Shown here one piece after another: positions 1-10,261 of a stretch of DNA of 64,000 nucleotides. Both the position numbers and the translations under genes were made by a program. The stretch comes from Chlamydoabsidia padenii (lineage: Eukaryota > Mucoromycota > Mucoromycetes > Mucorales > Cunninghamellaceae): positions 1 to 64,000 of the forward strand of contig JAIWND010000020.1 in the NCBI GenBank assembly GCA_025330725.1, read 5' to 3'. How positions within the stretch are numbered: position 1 is the first letter of the stretch; each line of letters begins with the position of its first letter. Below the pieces are notes generated by a model. The model was not told the origin of the DNA. It saw only the letters and a list, made by a program, of their open reading frames with translations, and did not search any database.

Positions 1-2639
1 TAGTCCATATCTATTCTAGCCATTTAGAACAAACTTATTTTACCGCCAGCATGGAGGTCGAAAGCTAGAAAAAGAACTTTTTAATCCCCGTCCCTGGTAG
101 CTTCTTTTCTTCTTCCCCACTGGCAAACTTCTTTTTCTTTTTGATCTTTGATACTTCTTCATCTTCTTTTTTATTATCCTTTTGGATTCTACTCTTACTC
201 TTTAATCTTACTTTGTAGTCTGACTCTTTGTCTTTACTGTTTTCTTTTTAATGGGCTGTAATTAACTTGACGCTCTTTTTTTTTTTTTTTTTTTTTTGAT
301 ACTGTCAGCAAGAGCAACATAACAAGATTATAGTAAAGATATCAGTTGTGAAAAGTAATTATCAAGGGTGACTCACCATGGTATCATGACCATGATATTT
401 GTATATTGTATATTAATCAACGGGGTAATCCAATTAGTAACTTCTGCCCCTTGACCTTTTTACTTTTTATCACTCGACAATATGTTTTTTCAACAGTAAC
501 CTTGTCAACGTCCTTCAGTAACTATTCTCTTGACAACTGATTCATGCAACAACCTTCGACTATGATCCATTGTTACCATTGATACCTTCCTACTGTATAA
601 TAATCACATTAAATAATATGCCTCTATCTCTCTTTTTTTTAATTACTCTTATCATTGTAATAAAAGCTTTTATTTTACTCAATCTATGACCAGTATAGTG
701 GGTGTGGTGTTAGCTTATCTGGTGTGTAAGATTATCTACACTACTGAAAACCATGGTAGAGGGCTTATTTAGGACACTTCTTTTTAAAACCCGCTCCCTT
801 CTTTTTAAAGCTGAGAAAAATAAAAAGATCCTTCTCCCCCATCCTTCATTTTTAACTTGACGTGATCATCTTAATTACTCACTTTCAACAAGGCGGCTTG
901 ACTATACACTACACTTTATCGTGGACGATAGATTAATGAACGTATTGGTCTCAAGTAATTCACCGTGCGAACCCTGATTACGTCAACGAGCATTCAACTA
1001 TGCCGTCCCTCCACTAATCATCTTCTTGTTACGCAACTTACAATGGTTGGAACGTAATAGGTGATGAAGCAACTGGCTCTATGTAATGCGGGTGGTCAAA
1101 TCTCTTTAATATTTGATTCAAAGTGGAAAAAAAGGTAATACGAGCAAAAGAAAAGAGAACTGGGTGGTACTGTATAGTGTCCCTTGCTGCTCGTGGATCA
1201 GCACCCTCCTCAAGACTCTGACACTTATACCTCATTTCTCTCTCTCTTTCTCTCTTTTTGTATGTTTAGATTTCTGAGGATCGATGACCCCAAATACCAG
1301 CGAACATAGGCAGTAGAAACTAATACGATTCATCCATATCTATCCATTTTTCTAAATCGACGTGTGATGATAAACAACACAATTTCCCTTCTCAACATAT
1401 CTCGGCCATCACGAAAAGCCGCCCTATTATGATTGACAATGCGAACGACGCGATTTTTCTTGGCATACCTACTACAATGATATCGACCTCCTCAGCAAAT
1501 AGATACAATTGGTGCGTGTGGGGAAAACTAGATATCTCTTCTATTATCAACCTTCACACCATGAAAACTCTTACCTTCTTGAACATACTTTTGACATTCG
1601 AGACTCGACGGATATGGAAATGACAACATATCTCTTTATTCAGTAGGATAGGATGATGATCGGACAACATTGGATTTGGATTGCCACAATGAACAAAGTG
1701 GTGATATTGATCTTTGGCTTTAATTATCTCTCTCCCCATGTACTTTAATCTCCCTTTACTATAGTGTAGATATGATCCTTGTCTTTAAAACCAAAAGTAA
1801 TAAAAAATAATCATCTGTATCACTTTATACATAGTACTTTTTCGGATATATAAACGAAAAAAGTCTTGGGAACAGTATGTAGTGGAGTGTGTGTCTGTCG
1901 ACCCTAAATACATAAAGACATATATACATGATAGGAATGATGCGGTATGACATGACATGGCTTGTTATTGGGATCGCATGAGTCGAGTCGATCGCATGAA
2001 TCGGCATATGAAAAGTGTAGTTTGTCCTGTCGGCGTGAACTTCGTCCCATATGTTTTTTTTAAAAAAATTAAAAAAAAGTGTCGAGGTGGTAATATACAT
2101 GTATTTTGGCTCAAACTTGCGCAATACAGTATAGTATGCTTTAGGTATTGTTAAAATGTAAATTTAGAAGTTCAGACCAATTGAGGTCCACTTACTCGCG
2201 TTAAGATCTTTTTTATACGCATCTTTGCCAAATTTGGCTCAGGAACAAAACAAAAAAAAAAAAGAATCGGAGGGTCGAACTATCCAAATGACTTGGCCTC
2301 AAATTTAATTAGTATGGTTTGCATAGCATTAGAGTCATTGAGACACTTTATATTTTGGTCGTGTTTTTTGTTTTTCTGTGTTGATTGCCTTTACAAAAAA
2401 GAGATCCACAGCCCCCCCCCCAGCCCACCCATCAAAGTCAACACATAACCCCACCCACCGCACACAAACCAACCACCTCGAATCAAGCAAAGAAATCATT
2501 AATTCACATAAAGAAGACAAGTGAAGGGTATTTTTTATTGCAGACATATAAACAAATGATATAAACATAATGGATAACAATAATGATAATGATAAAACTA
2601 AGGTAAGCGGTTAAAAGAGATAAAAGAGGGTTTTGTTTT
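1..2639. other. No gene seen; AT-rich intergenic DNA
   Basis: I see no conserved protein in either strand across this stretch. Open frames are short, lack recognisable motifs and overlap T- or A-rich low-complexity sequence (for example a run of T near 277-298 and a C run near 2413-2421). It could hold the 3' untranslated end of a gene lying left of the window, but nothing in the sequence proves that. Confidence 0.5.
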
Positions 2640-4143
2640 TTTCATGAAATGAGAAGGAGTCGAAAAACGCAATTGGGCAATCACATCATCTTGATATTTG
2701 TGAACCATGTCACCAACGCATTTCCTAAGAGTCAGCATATGTTCAATCAAATCGGAGAGACGGTCACCAAATCATATCTGTCCACGGGAATGTAAAAAGT
2801 GCCCAGCTTGAATAACTGTAAAAAAAAATGGGTTGTCCAGATCCATCACATAGAGGTTGCATAAGCCAATGAAGTCAGTCCTTTGTTATGCATGTAATCA
2901 ATAGAATTCTTCATCATGTTGGCCAATTTGAGTAGATTCACATCATCTTTTTCCTTTGTTGGTGGCTTCATGATGATCAAGTTAGTGATGTCGTTTTCAT
3001 CTTTGAGCAAGACTGTGATATCCGCCATCTTCCCACGTAGGCTAGGGTCAAACTTTTTCCTTGATGTTTCCGTGCTTGCCAAGGTAGTTGAGCACCCATC
3101 AATGATGATGTCGTCTTCATCTTGAAAAAAGCAGCCATGATAGGATCCACCTGAGACTTGACAAACGTGTCTTCGTTCATGTGTCCACCCGCAAACCATC
3201 GTATTTTTGAGCCAGTTAGTCAAGAGCATCCTATAAACTTCTTTTTGCTGGGTTTCATCCAAAGTAAAGTCATCCAAGGTATCCAAAGCCAAGCTCGTGC
3301 TCATTCTTGCAGCCCGCGCAAACTTTTGTACAAAGGTTTTTGTTGATTCCGATAATTCCACAATTGGCTTCATCTTGATCACAGCGAGAGTAAGTGAGCG
3401 ACAAGAAGGCTGGAGTCGATGACAGAAAGATAAAGTTGAGAGCCATGAGTTTGGTAATAGCAAACGTTGTTGCTGTTCTGCTTTCTTTATAATTCTACAT
3501 CGTTAGTCCATAAAAATCGAGGAGATATTCCCTCCATCCAAGATCCACGCCGAAAACAAAGGATTATCCAATTCTTCAGTATTGACTGTTGATACACCAG
3601 GTCCAACGAGGTAATCAAATCTGCTAATGGGATGTTTAATTTGATGGTAACTGCTGCCGCTACTATTGTCGCTAACGTTGGGATCATCATCAAACTGGTT
3701 TCTTCTTTTCTTGTTCCCATATGCATGTTGCTCTTGTTGTTGTGTTGGGGTTGGTGATGTCGGTACTTGGCCCTGCTGATGCTGCTGTTGTTGTTGTTGT
3801 TGTTTTTGTGAGGGTGGTGGAGGCGGTAAAGGAAAAGCACCAGTGATAGTGTGGTTGGAATTAGTGACATTATGGTTGATGATGGTATTTGTTGGTTTGT
3901 CTGTCGTAACTTCGCTGAAGGCTGATTTGGCTTCTTTCGATGTCATTGCCTAAAGAAAAAAAAAATAAGTTAGATAACAAAGTAAAATGAGTGTTTTATT
4001 ATTATTATTACTGGAGGACGAACTTACCAATATTTTATCAGAAGCATCTAATATGCGTTGCAAATGTTGGCGAGAGAGATTTGCTTTCAGTTTTACCAAA
4101 AATAAGTCAGTTTTATACCAGTGTAGATAATCAGTCAGGTTGC
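2640..4143 (-). pseudogene. Decayed mucoralean lineage-specific gene
   Basis: At least three coding blocks run right to left. A 5' block (about 4143 to 4029) is open without an ATG and splices by a GT-AG intron (4027 to 3950) to a second block (3949 to 3503). That block has a poly-Pro then poly-Gln stretch and a basic KKRR motif. A third block (3463 to 2846) carries the pattern LRGKMADITVLL followed by KPP and KLANMMKNSIDYM. I associate this arrangement with a large family of uncharacterised mucoralean proteins. A tail block reading TFYIPVDRYDLVT (about 2790-2740) follows but is separated by in-frame stops. The second and third blocks do not join cleanly and the 5' end stops just short of the adjacent transposon. 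I therefore call it a pseudogene of unknown function. The family resemblance is from memory and not a search. Confidence 0.5.
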
Positions 4144-4320
4144 TTTAACTGAGAGCTTTTCCACTTGTTTCGATAAATGATAAATAGTTTTTGAAGGAGT
4201 GTTCAAAAGAGAGGGGAGCAGCCTCAAAGAAAGCTGAATAATATGACATTTAGAAAAAGAGATTATTTTAACCTGACTTTTGTGAAAAAAAAAAAAAAAA
4301 AAAAAAAGTGGCAGAATGAA

Positions 4321-4418
4321 AATTGACACACAAGAACGAGACCCAAGCTTCACAAAAAAAATCGTGGAGAATTCAACCCGCGCCAGGCTTTTCGTAGGCA
4401 TGGGAACCCTGACAATCA
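4321..4418. repeat. Left terminal inverted repeat of the MULE
   Basis: Matches the reverse complement of 6833-6938 over most of its length. Shared blocks include GGAGAATTCAACC, GCTTTTCGTAGGCATGGGA and ACCCTGACAA, with a roughly 13-bp insertion in the right copy between the last two. Confidence 0.85.
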
Positions 4419-4466
4419 AAAAAAAAGTTGGGGGCGATCTCAAAGAAGACATTTTATTTTTTGAAA

Positions 4467-6755
4467 CTAGATGTGTCTTGTATATGAATCATCATTTTGC
4501 CACGTTCTTGTTAAGGTTGTACGTTGGCGTTCTCGGATGACAGCCTCAATGTAAGCATCGACGCTACCATCATTCTGAGCACGGTAAAACACAGTTGCTT
4601 GTGTTGGGTTTGACACCTCCAAGAAGCTGACATATTCGCCTCTCGCCTCCTCTTCTTCTTCAACCTTTGCTAGTAGCTCTCTGAGTCTTCTCGCACCGGC
4701 ACTCTTATCCCTGTACCTGATTTTCAACGCCAACAAATTACGCTCCTTTTCCACGACAGGGGCATCATCGTTGCCTTGGCCATTTTCTTCCGGATCTCGC
4801 CTAGGAATCCTTCTGCGTGTAATCACCAAATCAGGGATGGTGAAAGGTGACGGTTGTTGCTGTTCTAGTCTTCGGTGTGGGATTATCAGTGCCCGTAGTT
4901 CAGCCACATACCCACTGGGACAAATTTGTCGAGTAGTAGCGCCCGGAACCTGCGCAGATTTTCCTTTAATACATTCTTCCATGAACCGTGCTTCGAATGT
5001 TGATGTTTCAGACCGGTACACCACCATTGACTGATATTTTACTTTCAGTTTTCTGTAATAATGTTTCAAGATTACAAATGCGACCAAGTCTAGCCTTGCG
5101 CGATTATAATGATACCTTACAAGTGTGTTCGTTTTAAAACCTTCCAGTGGGCTTTAATCATCATGGTCGTTTTTCCGATGAGGATCATACCGTTTACGGC
5201 AGATTTCGCTTAGCGGTCGTATGTAGATTTTATATACCAGTTTCTATACAGGTATGCCCAAGCGTCCTGAAGGTTGTTGGTATGGCAGTAGTTGTAGATT
5301 TCCTCTGTCGAACGCATCCAGATTGCTTCATTTGATGGATGGTATGTCGGACCTGATGCATGAATTTCAATTCCTTTTTTAGGAACTGCCCCTGAATCAC
5401 TGAAAAAAAAAAACTTTTACCTTCGGGAATCATGTGGTGCATGTTTTAATGTTTCCCCATCATTTCCAATATAACGACTCTCTTGGCTTATTGTCGCTAA
5501 CAGATTTCCCCCTCTTCTTCGAGCATCGTGAAAGGGAACGAAGCTAGGATCAACGAACTCATATTCAATGTGTGCATCGAATCCATTGTAAATTGGGAGA
5601 ATGGTAGTTTTTGGTTTAGATAATTTAGTTTTGACAACTCTCTTCAGATGCCAAAGACACAAACGAACAATTGATCGACCATTGGATGACCAAACAGATT
5701 CGATTGCAGCGATTTCAGCTTGATCTTTGTCGGTAAAGAAGAAGTGGGGTTCAAACCCCGATCCTTCATCGCTCTGAAAAAGATTTTCAGGGTTGCAATC
5801 CTTCCTGTATCTGCATATGGTTCGGATAAGACATTGGCATTGCTCTCAAACCTCATAATTAAATAAGCAATGGGATAGCCTGAACCGTAGACATTTGCAA
5901 CAACACCAAGTAGTTCGAAACCGACGCGATTCGTTTTGTACGTCGAGTCGACATGGTATTCTGTAACCTGGTCACTTTGAACAAGGAGATCAAAAAAGCC
6001 AGTTTTAAAGCCCAAATACTTTACATCAGCAGTGTTTCGAAACATCAACTACATTACATCATTCAATATTAAATACAACAATAGATCAATAAGTTTATTA
6101 ATTAATAAATATTGACAAATAATCTACACTACAGTATCTAGACTATGTACTATGTACTATACCCTATATCTAGTTACTCCTCGCACCCATAACCATTTCC
6201 TACAGAATCCTTCACTAAACCCATAATTGTTGCTTACCTCCTCACAATCCAATTCTTCTTGTAGCGATTCTACTAGGATGCGACTTGATTCAAGTTGATC
6301 TTCGGCTTTCTTGTACGACGCCACGAACGCATTGCGCCAGGCCGAGGACACTTGCCCCGGTTAACAACGTAGCCAACTTCTCCAACAACTTTCTTATACA
6401 GGCCCACCGCATTGAGATCGTGGACATCGATCCACGAGGGAATGATTGTTTTGTTCGCTTGGTGCATTTGCTGATCTATCAAGTCGTAGAGAACAGGCGA
6501 CATATAGACGTCAGCGGCCAGATAAACGCCATAGTCACCTACTTCGTTAGAGTCCGAGAAGTGATGCCGGATTTCAGAGTCGTACATAAGAAAAGCGGGA
6601 GATTTTGGTTCTGGTACATCTCTTTCACGGCAATTGTAACAAGTTTTAAACAATTTATCGGCTCTAGCACCAATGAAAAGTTCGTGTCGCTTATAGCCTT
6701 TGCATCTGCTACAGCGGATGAGTGTAGAGGGGTCAGTGGGAGTTGGAGTGTTCAT
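4467..6755 (-). pseudogene. MULE transposase, multiply frameshifted
   Basis: Cut-and-paste transposase of the Mutator-like family. The N-terminus at 6755 carries a Cys-x2-Cys ... Cys-x2-Cys cluster (CSRCKGYKRH, TCYNCRERD). The catalytic region (6048 to about 5644) shows DSTYKTNR followed by GFELLGVVANVYGSG. The second acidic motif TDKD and the CLWHLKR motif follow in other frames, and a C-terminal block occupies 5087 to 4467. Breaks visible by eye: a one-base shift near 6350; an intron from about 6236 to 6055, plausibly genuine; a one-base shift near 5735 between the first and second Asp motifs; a frame change near 5420; a TAA near 5210; a further shift near 5125. The coding order is otherwise complete, so this was once autonomous and is now dead. 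Confidence 0.8.
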
Positions 6756-6832
6756 AGTAAAAGTGAAGATAAAGTAGAGAGGTAGAAGTGAAGTATGAAA
6801 AGGAAAGGAAAGAAGAAATATTATTTTTTTTT

Positions 6833-6938
6833 GGTTGTCAGGGTCCGCGATGAAGAATCCCATGCCTACGAAAAGCTTGGCGGAGGTTGAATTCTCCGCA
6901 ATTTTTTTGTGAAGATAAGGTCTCGTGTCACCTTCACC
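6833..6938. repeat. Right terminal inverted repeat of the MULE
   Basis: Inverted partner of 4321-4418. The blocks TCCCATGCCTACGAAAAGC and GGTTGAATTCTCC are seen on the plus strand. It diverges from the left copy by point changes and small indels, as expected of an old insertion. Confidence 0.85.
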
Positions 6939-6973
6939 TTTTGTGGTGGGAAAAAAAAAACGTCCTTTCACTA

Positions 6974-7443
6974 ATGGCTCGACCTTCTTCCGAACCCCTC
7001 CTTTTACCTACTACCACTTCAAGAGACGAATCTCTTCGATTAGAACCATTACCTCCTTCCTATAATCAAGATGGTCCATTCAAGTACTACTTTATTTGGT
7101 GTTGGCGATTCGTGGTATTCTCACTGACAGGCTCTACTAGTTTACGACTCTGTAATCTCATCTTGCAACACCTATGTCATATTACAGGTAAAATAAAAAA
7201 GGTCCAATCAACTTGCTCCAACCAACTTTTTCCCTTCCATCAGTTTCTTCTGTTGGTTTGATAGTATATATCATATTGGTCACTGGATTAGAACTGGTGT
7301 TGGTTTACCCACTCACTTTGGCTCTACTCGGAACTATTTTGGGTCAACCCCGCTTCTTTGGTCGTGTACTTTATAAAGGTTGGGGTCAATGGATCTTACC
7401 CTTGTCCACTCAGCAAAAATGGATTCAATCAGGCTGGTTGTAG
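6974..7443 (+). CDS. Small multi-pass membrane protein, unknown function
   Basis: Two exons (6974-7187 and 7244-7443) joined by a 56-bp GT-AG intron give 137 residues. The N-terminal 35 residues are polar with PPSYNQDG. Two hydrophobic stretches follow, roughly residues 38-60 and 72-100 (VGLIVYIILVTGLELVLVYPLTL spans the second). The C-terminus is short and basic-aromatic, ending QSGWL. I do not recognise the family. The frame is continuous through the splice and both exons look protein-like, so I judge it a real gene. Its start codon lies about 35 bp from the end of a MULE terminal repeat, so its native promoter has probably been displaced or replaced by transposon sequence. Confidence 0.6.
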
Positions 7444-7693
7444 TTTAGAGTGATAAAATGTACTTGTATTATTCGACACAATAAAAAAACCTCAGGAATT
7501 ACTTACCTAATTACATCATTAGCTGATCTACCTTTCAAATATGGTAATGACTATCGGAATTCCAAATCGCGAATTCTTGCCTTCTTTCAACTTGTTGTTA
7601 CTTCTTTACTCTTCCTTCTATTTTAACTCTTCACTCGTCTTAATTGTTTACTTCTTCCTCTCACTTCAATTCTGACCTCCATTAATTTGTGCC

Positions 7694-8200
7694 ATGGCTG
7701 AACATCGTATTGGTGAATCTACTACTCATTCAAAGAATGTCAGTAGAAGAACAGAAGGTTAGTATAGAAAAAGACAAATCTATTTTGTTGAAGGTAGACT
7801 CACTAATTCTCTTATGTTGTTTTAGGATATTACCCAAGCTGTGGATCTACTTCTCATTCAAGATCTTCACATCGTCTTTGTCCTGCTAATGCACGGAATC
7901 GGGAAACACAATTGTCCACAGGTAAGGAACACAAAACTATTATTTTAGGGCTTAAAGTCTTCTTACTGACCTAGTCCTCTTTTTTTAGATGACCACAGTA
8001 CTACTACTTGAAAAAATACAGACTGCCCAAGTTGCGGGTCTACTGCTAATGCACGGAATTTGGAAACGCAAATATCCACAGGTAAAGAATACAAAACTAT
8101 GCATAATTCTAGGCTCTTCTTACTGACCCCTCCTTTTTTTTTTCTTTTCTAAATGACACAGTACTGCTAATCCAATGAATAGTCGTCGTCTTTGTCCTGC
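7694..8200 (+). pseudogene. Exonised zinc-knuckle repeat fragments
   Basis: A short ATG exon (7694) is followed by three related blocks separated by intron-like spacers with donor and acceptor signals: about 7826-7921, 8018-8083 and 8160-8200. The first reads CGSTSHSRSSHRLCPAN, a Cys-Gly-x3-His-x-Arg ... Cys-Pro pattern. The second keeps CPSCGSTANARN and the third keeps SRRLCPAN. The flanking ARN(R/L)ETQ(L/I)ST text is shared by blocks one and two, so this looks like tandem duplication of one exon. I recall similar knuckles near Helitron helicases in fungi, and a helicase remnant lies immediately downstream. No complete protein can be read. Confidence 0.5.
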
Positions 8201-8205
8201 TAATT

Positions 8206-8895
8206 TCTTACCATGAAAAGGTACCCGTCAAACAAGACTGGCTTTTGGATTCTGAAGACATTGCAATCATTATCGACAAAATATACCCTGACCTCAGACA
8301 ATACCATGATCCCTCTTTTTACGCCACCCGTACCATCCTCACGACGAAAAATGCATTTGTGGGTCGGATCAACATTGAAGCAACAGAATCTTTCCCCGGT
8401 GAAGCTAAGACTACGAATCAATGGACGCCCTCATCGACAGCGACGATCCCTTCAACTACTTTATCAACTATCCTGTGGAATTCCTTCAATCATTGTATCC
8501 GAATGATATGCCCAGCCATCTTCTCACCATCAAAGTCGGGATGTCATTGATTGTCCTCTGAAATCTCGATGTGGAACATGGTATTTGTACCGGGACAAAG
8601 ATATATGTGGTCAAGCTATTACAACACTCTATTCAAGTACGATCGTGTGGCAACAACAAGAATTTCCTGATTTGAAGAATTCACTTTACAAGCAAAGAAT
8701 CCAAATACCCATTTATCCTGCTTCACCAACAATTGCCTGCCCATCCTACCTTTGCCATGACCATGCACAGAAGCCAGGGTTAAACACTGAACCATGTTGG
8801 TACATACTTGAAACAAAACGTATTCACCCATGGTCACTTATATTTTGTATTGTCTCGTGTTACTGATTCGGCAAACCTCTATGTGGCGGTCCCAC
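8206..8895 (+). pseudogene. Helitron Pif1-like helicase C-terminal remnant
   Basis: Reading across frames gives the order expected of the C-terminal part of a Pif1/Helitron helicase. It shows a block like RTILTTKNAFV-RIN (about 8325-8375), FPGEAKT (about 8390), NYPVEFLQSLYPNDMPSHLLTIKVG (about 8466-8545, frame-shifted), NLDVEHGICTGTKIYVV, and near the end a frame reading GHLYFVLSRVTDSANLYVAV (about 8838-8897). In the family these correspond to the late helicase motifs, ending in the YVALSR box. At least three frame changes and an internal TGA near 8558 show it is dead. The N-terminal Rep and the early helicase motifs are not present in the window. Confidence 0.65.
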
Positions 8896-8997
8896 TGTCT
8901 TCTTCCTCTTCTCCATCTAATCCTTCTACTAATAACGTGGTTTACCTAGACGTAATGTTGTAGATTGTTTTGTAATATAGTTTGTCCCTTTTACCCC

Positions 8998-9001
<4 letters not shown>

Positions 9002-9033
<32 letters not shown>
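9002..9033 (+). repeat. Poly(T) tract, 32 bp
   Basis: An uninterrupted T run just downstream of the helicase remnant. It could be a decayed element end or simple slippage. Confidence 0.9.
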
Positions 9034-9034
<1 letters not shown>

Positions 9035-9222
9035 TCAATAAACGACCGGGTCGCCGACTGGCGTCCTTTGTTGGACTCTAGCGGACGTCTTTTGATGATT
9101 GGGCTATGATGCGCATTTGTTTGTATTTAAGTCGTGACGGGTGTTGCTATATTGTAGGCATTTGTTTTGACATGGATAGTGGATTTGGAATTCCAATGTG
9201 GGCAAAGAAAACCAAATGGAAG

Positions 9223-9325
9223 GGAAATGCTAGGCGTACGGAAAGTACACACGGAATTTTGGAAGACCACTACTCACTCATTTGTCAATCGACGTTAATG
9301 ATTAAAGTGGCGATGTGTATGGTTA
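9223..9325 (+). repeat. MITE-like dispersed repeat, copy A (truncated)
   Basis: Begins GCTAGGCGTACGGAAAGTAC and continues with a GGAATTTTGGAAGACCACTACTC block and a TAATGATTAAAGTGG block. The same order is seen in copies at 16155-16370, 35074-35272 (inverted) and 49478-49680 (inverted). This copy is cut short where the Harbinger-like element begins at 9326, so the latter probably inserted into it. Confidence 0.75.
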
Positions 9326-9695
9326 GGGCATCCACAGTGGTCCACTCAAATTCCCCCACTCCACTAAAGTGGGATTTGAAAAAATCCATCCCACAGTGAT
9401 CCACTAACTCCTCCACTTAAATGAGTGGAGCGGGATTCCCACCAGACCCAGTGGGGTGCCTAGTGGGATTTTTTTTTTTCTCTCTCTTTTTCTCTCTGCT
9501 TTTTATTTTTTTATTTTTATATTCATATTTTGACACCTATACAAAATGAACAACAACAACAACAACAACATAATCATCAATATTGAATAGAATAGAATAG
9601 TATAGTATAAAATAGTATCACTATTGTTTTTTTATTATCATTATCAATAAATATAAATAAAATCATGCCTATTCTAATGCTTGACTATTCTACTG

Positions 9696-9696
<1 letters not shown>

Positions 9697-9793
<97 letters not shown>
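9697..9793 (+). repeat. (TAC)n / (GTA)n microsatellite, ~97 bp
   Basis: About 32 perfect TAC/CTA units inside the Harbinger-like element. On the minus strand they sit directly after the transposase remnant, so they replace the missing body of that gene. Confidence 0.95.
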
Positions 9794-9794
<1 letters not shown>

Positions 9795-9795
9795 T

Positions 9796-9966
9796 ACGGT
9801 TTTGTTTGACAGGAATTTCCGCTCGCCGTTATCTTGAGATTGCCACCGCAAGAGCTGTTACTTTTTGGTCCAAATCGTCGTCGAACAATTCGTCGTCTTC
9901 AGACAGGCGTACGAAGTCGTTGTCATAAAAGATATTGTCATCGGACAGAGAGAGCTCGTATTGCAT
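9796..9966 (-). pseudogene. Harbinger-type transposase N-terminal remnant
   Basis: From an ATG at 9966 the minus strand encodes about 45 acidic residues beginning MQYELSLSDDN and ending DQKVTALAVAISR. A TAA follows, then a basic tail (RRAEIPVKQNR). The acidic Asp/Glu-rich start followed by an ISRRY-like basic stretch resembles the N-termini of PIF/Harbinger transposases I know. The DDE domain is missing and the trinucleotide repeat stands in its place. The assignment rests mainly on position within an element with Harbinger-like ends. Confidence 0.45.
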
Positions 9967-10173
9967 TTTGAAAAAATAAAGTAAGATGTAAAAAAGGGGT
10001 AAGAACGGAAGAGAGAAGTGAAGTGGGAATTTGAAGTGGACCACTGTGCCTTATTTATTTTTTCCCACTACATTTGTAACATTCAAGTGCCGATATGTCA
10101 AATCCCACCTAATTAAGTGGGAAAATCAAGTGGACCACTATGGATGCCCCAAGGTCTCTTGAAGGTGACGGAC

Positions 10174-10188
10174 GATTCAAATCCCGCC
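10174..10188. promoter_or_regulatory. CGGG/TTGAAAT/CCCG-type box upstream of RAD52
   Basis: ATTCAAATCCCGCC lies about 75 bp upstream of the RAD52 start. It is one of a set of similar boxes found near gene starts in this window. It reads as half of the palindrome seen complete at 60810-60828. Confidence 0.4.
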
Positions 10189-10261
10189 CTCCTTTTTTTT
10201 TTTTTTTCTTTTCTTTTATGAGTGCGCTTGAACTTTTTTTTACTACTTTTTCACTTGAACA

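Larger units (their letters stand above)
4321..6938 (-). mobile_element. MULE-type DNA transposon with ~100-bp TIRs
   Basis: About 2.6 kb bounded by long inverted repeats (4321-4418 and 6833-6938). The inside is one minus-strand transposase pseudogene whose start (6755) lies about 80 bp inside the right TIR. Long TIRs plus a MULE transposase core fit the Mutator-like superfamily. I could not find a clean 9-bp target duplication: the left flank has a poly-A run and the right flank a T/A-rich sequence. The exact ends may therefore be off by some bases. The right TIR ends only about 35 bp upstream of the start codon at 6974. Confidence 0.8.
9326..10150. mobile_element. PIF/Harbinger-like non-autonomous element
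   Basis: About 825 bp bounded by inverted repeats. The left end reads GGGCATCCACAGTGGTCCAC (9326). The right end read on the minus strand is GGGGCATCCATAGTGGTCCAC, and both continue with an A/T-rich gap then a TCCCACTTAA- or CCACTAAAGTGGGATTTG-type block. The terminal motif GGGCATCC-AGTGG is typical of PIF/Harbinger MITEs. TTA (9323-9325) flanks the left end, but I do not see TTA on the right (AAG follows), so the target duplication is unproven. The interior has a transposase N-terminus remnant and a long TAC repeat. Confidence 0.7.

Noticed and set aside
5748..5766. A tRNA T-arm-like sequence GGGGTTCAAACCCC
   Set aside because: It lies in MULE coding sequence, with no acceptor stem, D-arm or anticodon arm around it.
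6285..6785. A 166-codon plus-strand frame
   Set aside because: It is antisense to the MULE transposase N-terminus, whose minus-strand reading has zinc-cluster Cys residues and conserved motifs.
9665..9928. A long poly-Thr open frame
   Set aside because: It is the translated TAC microsatellite inside the Harbinger-like element, with no conserved flanks.
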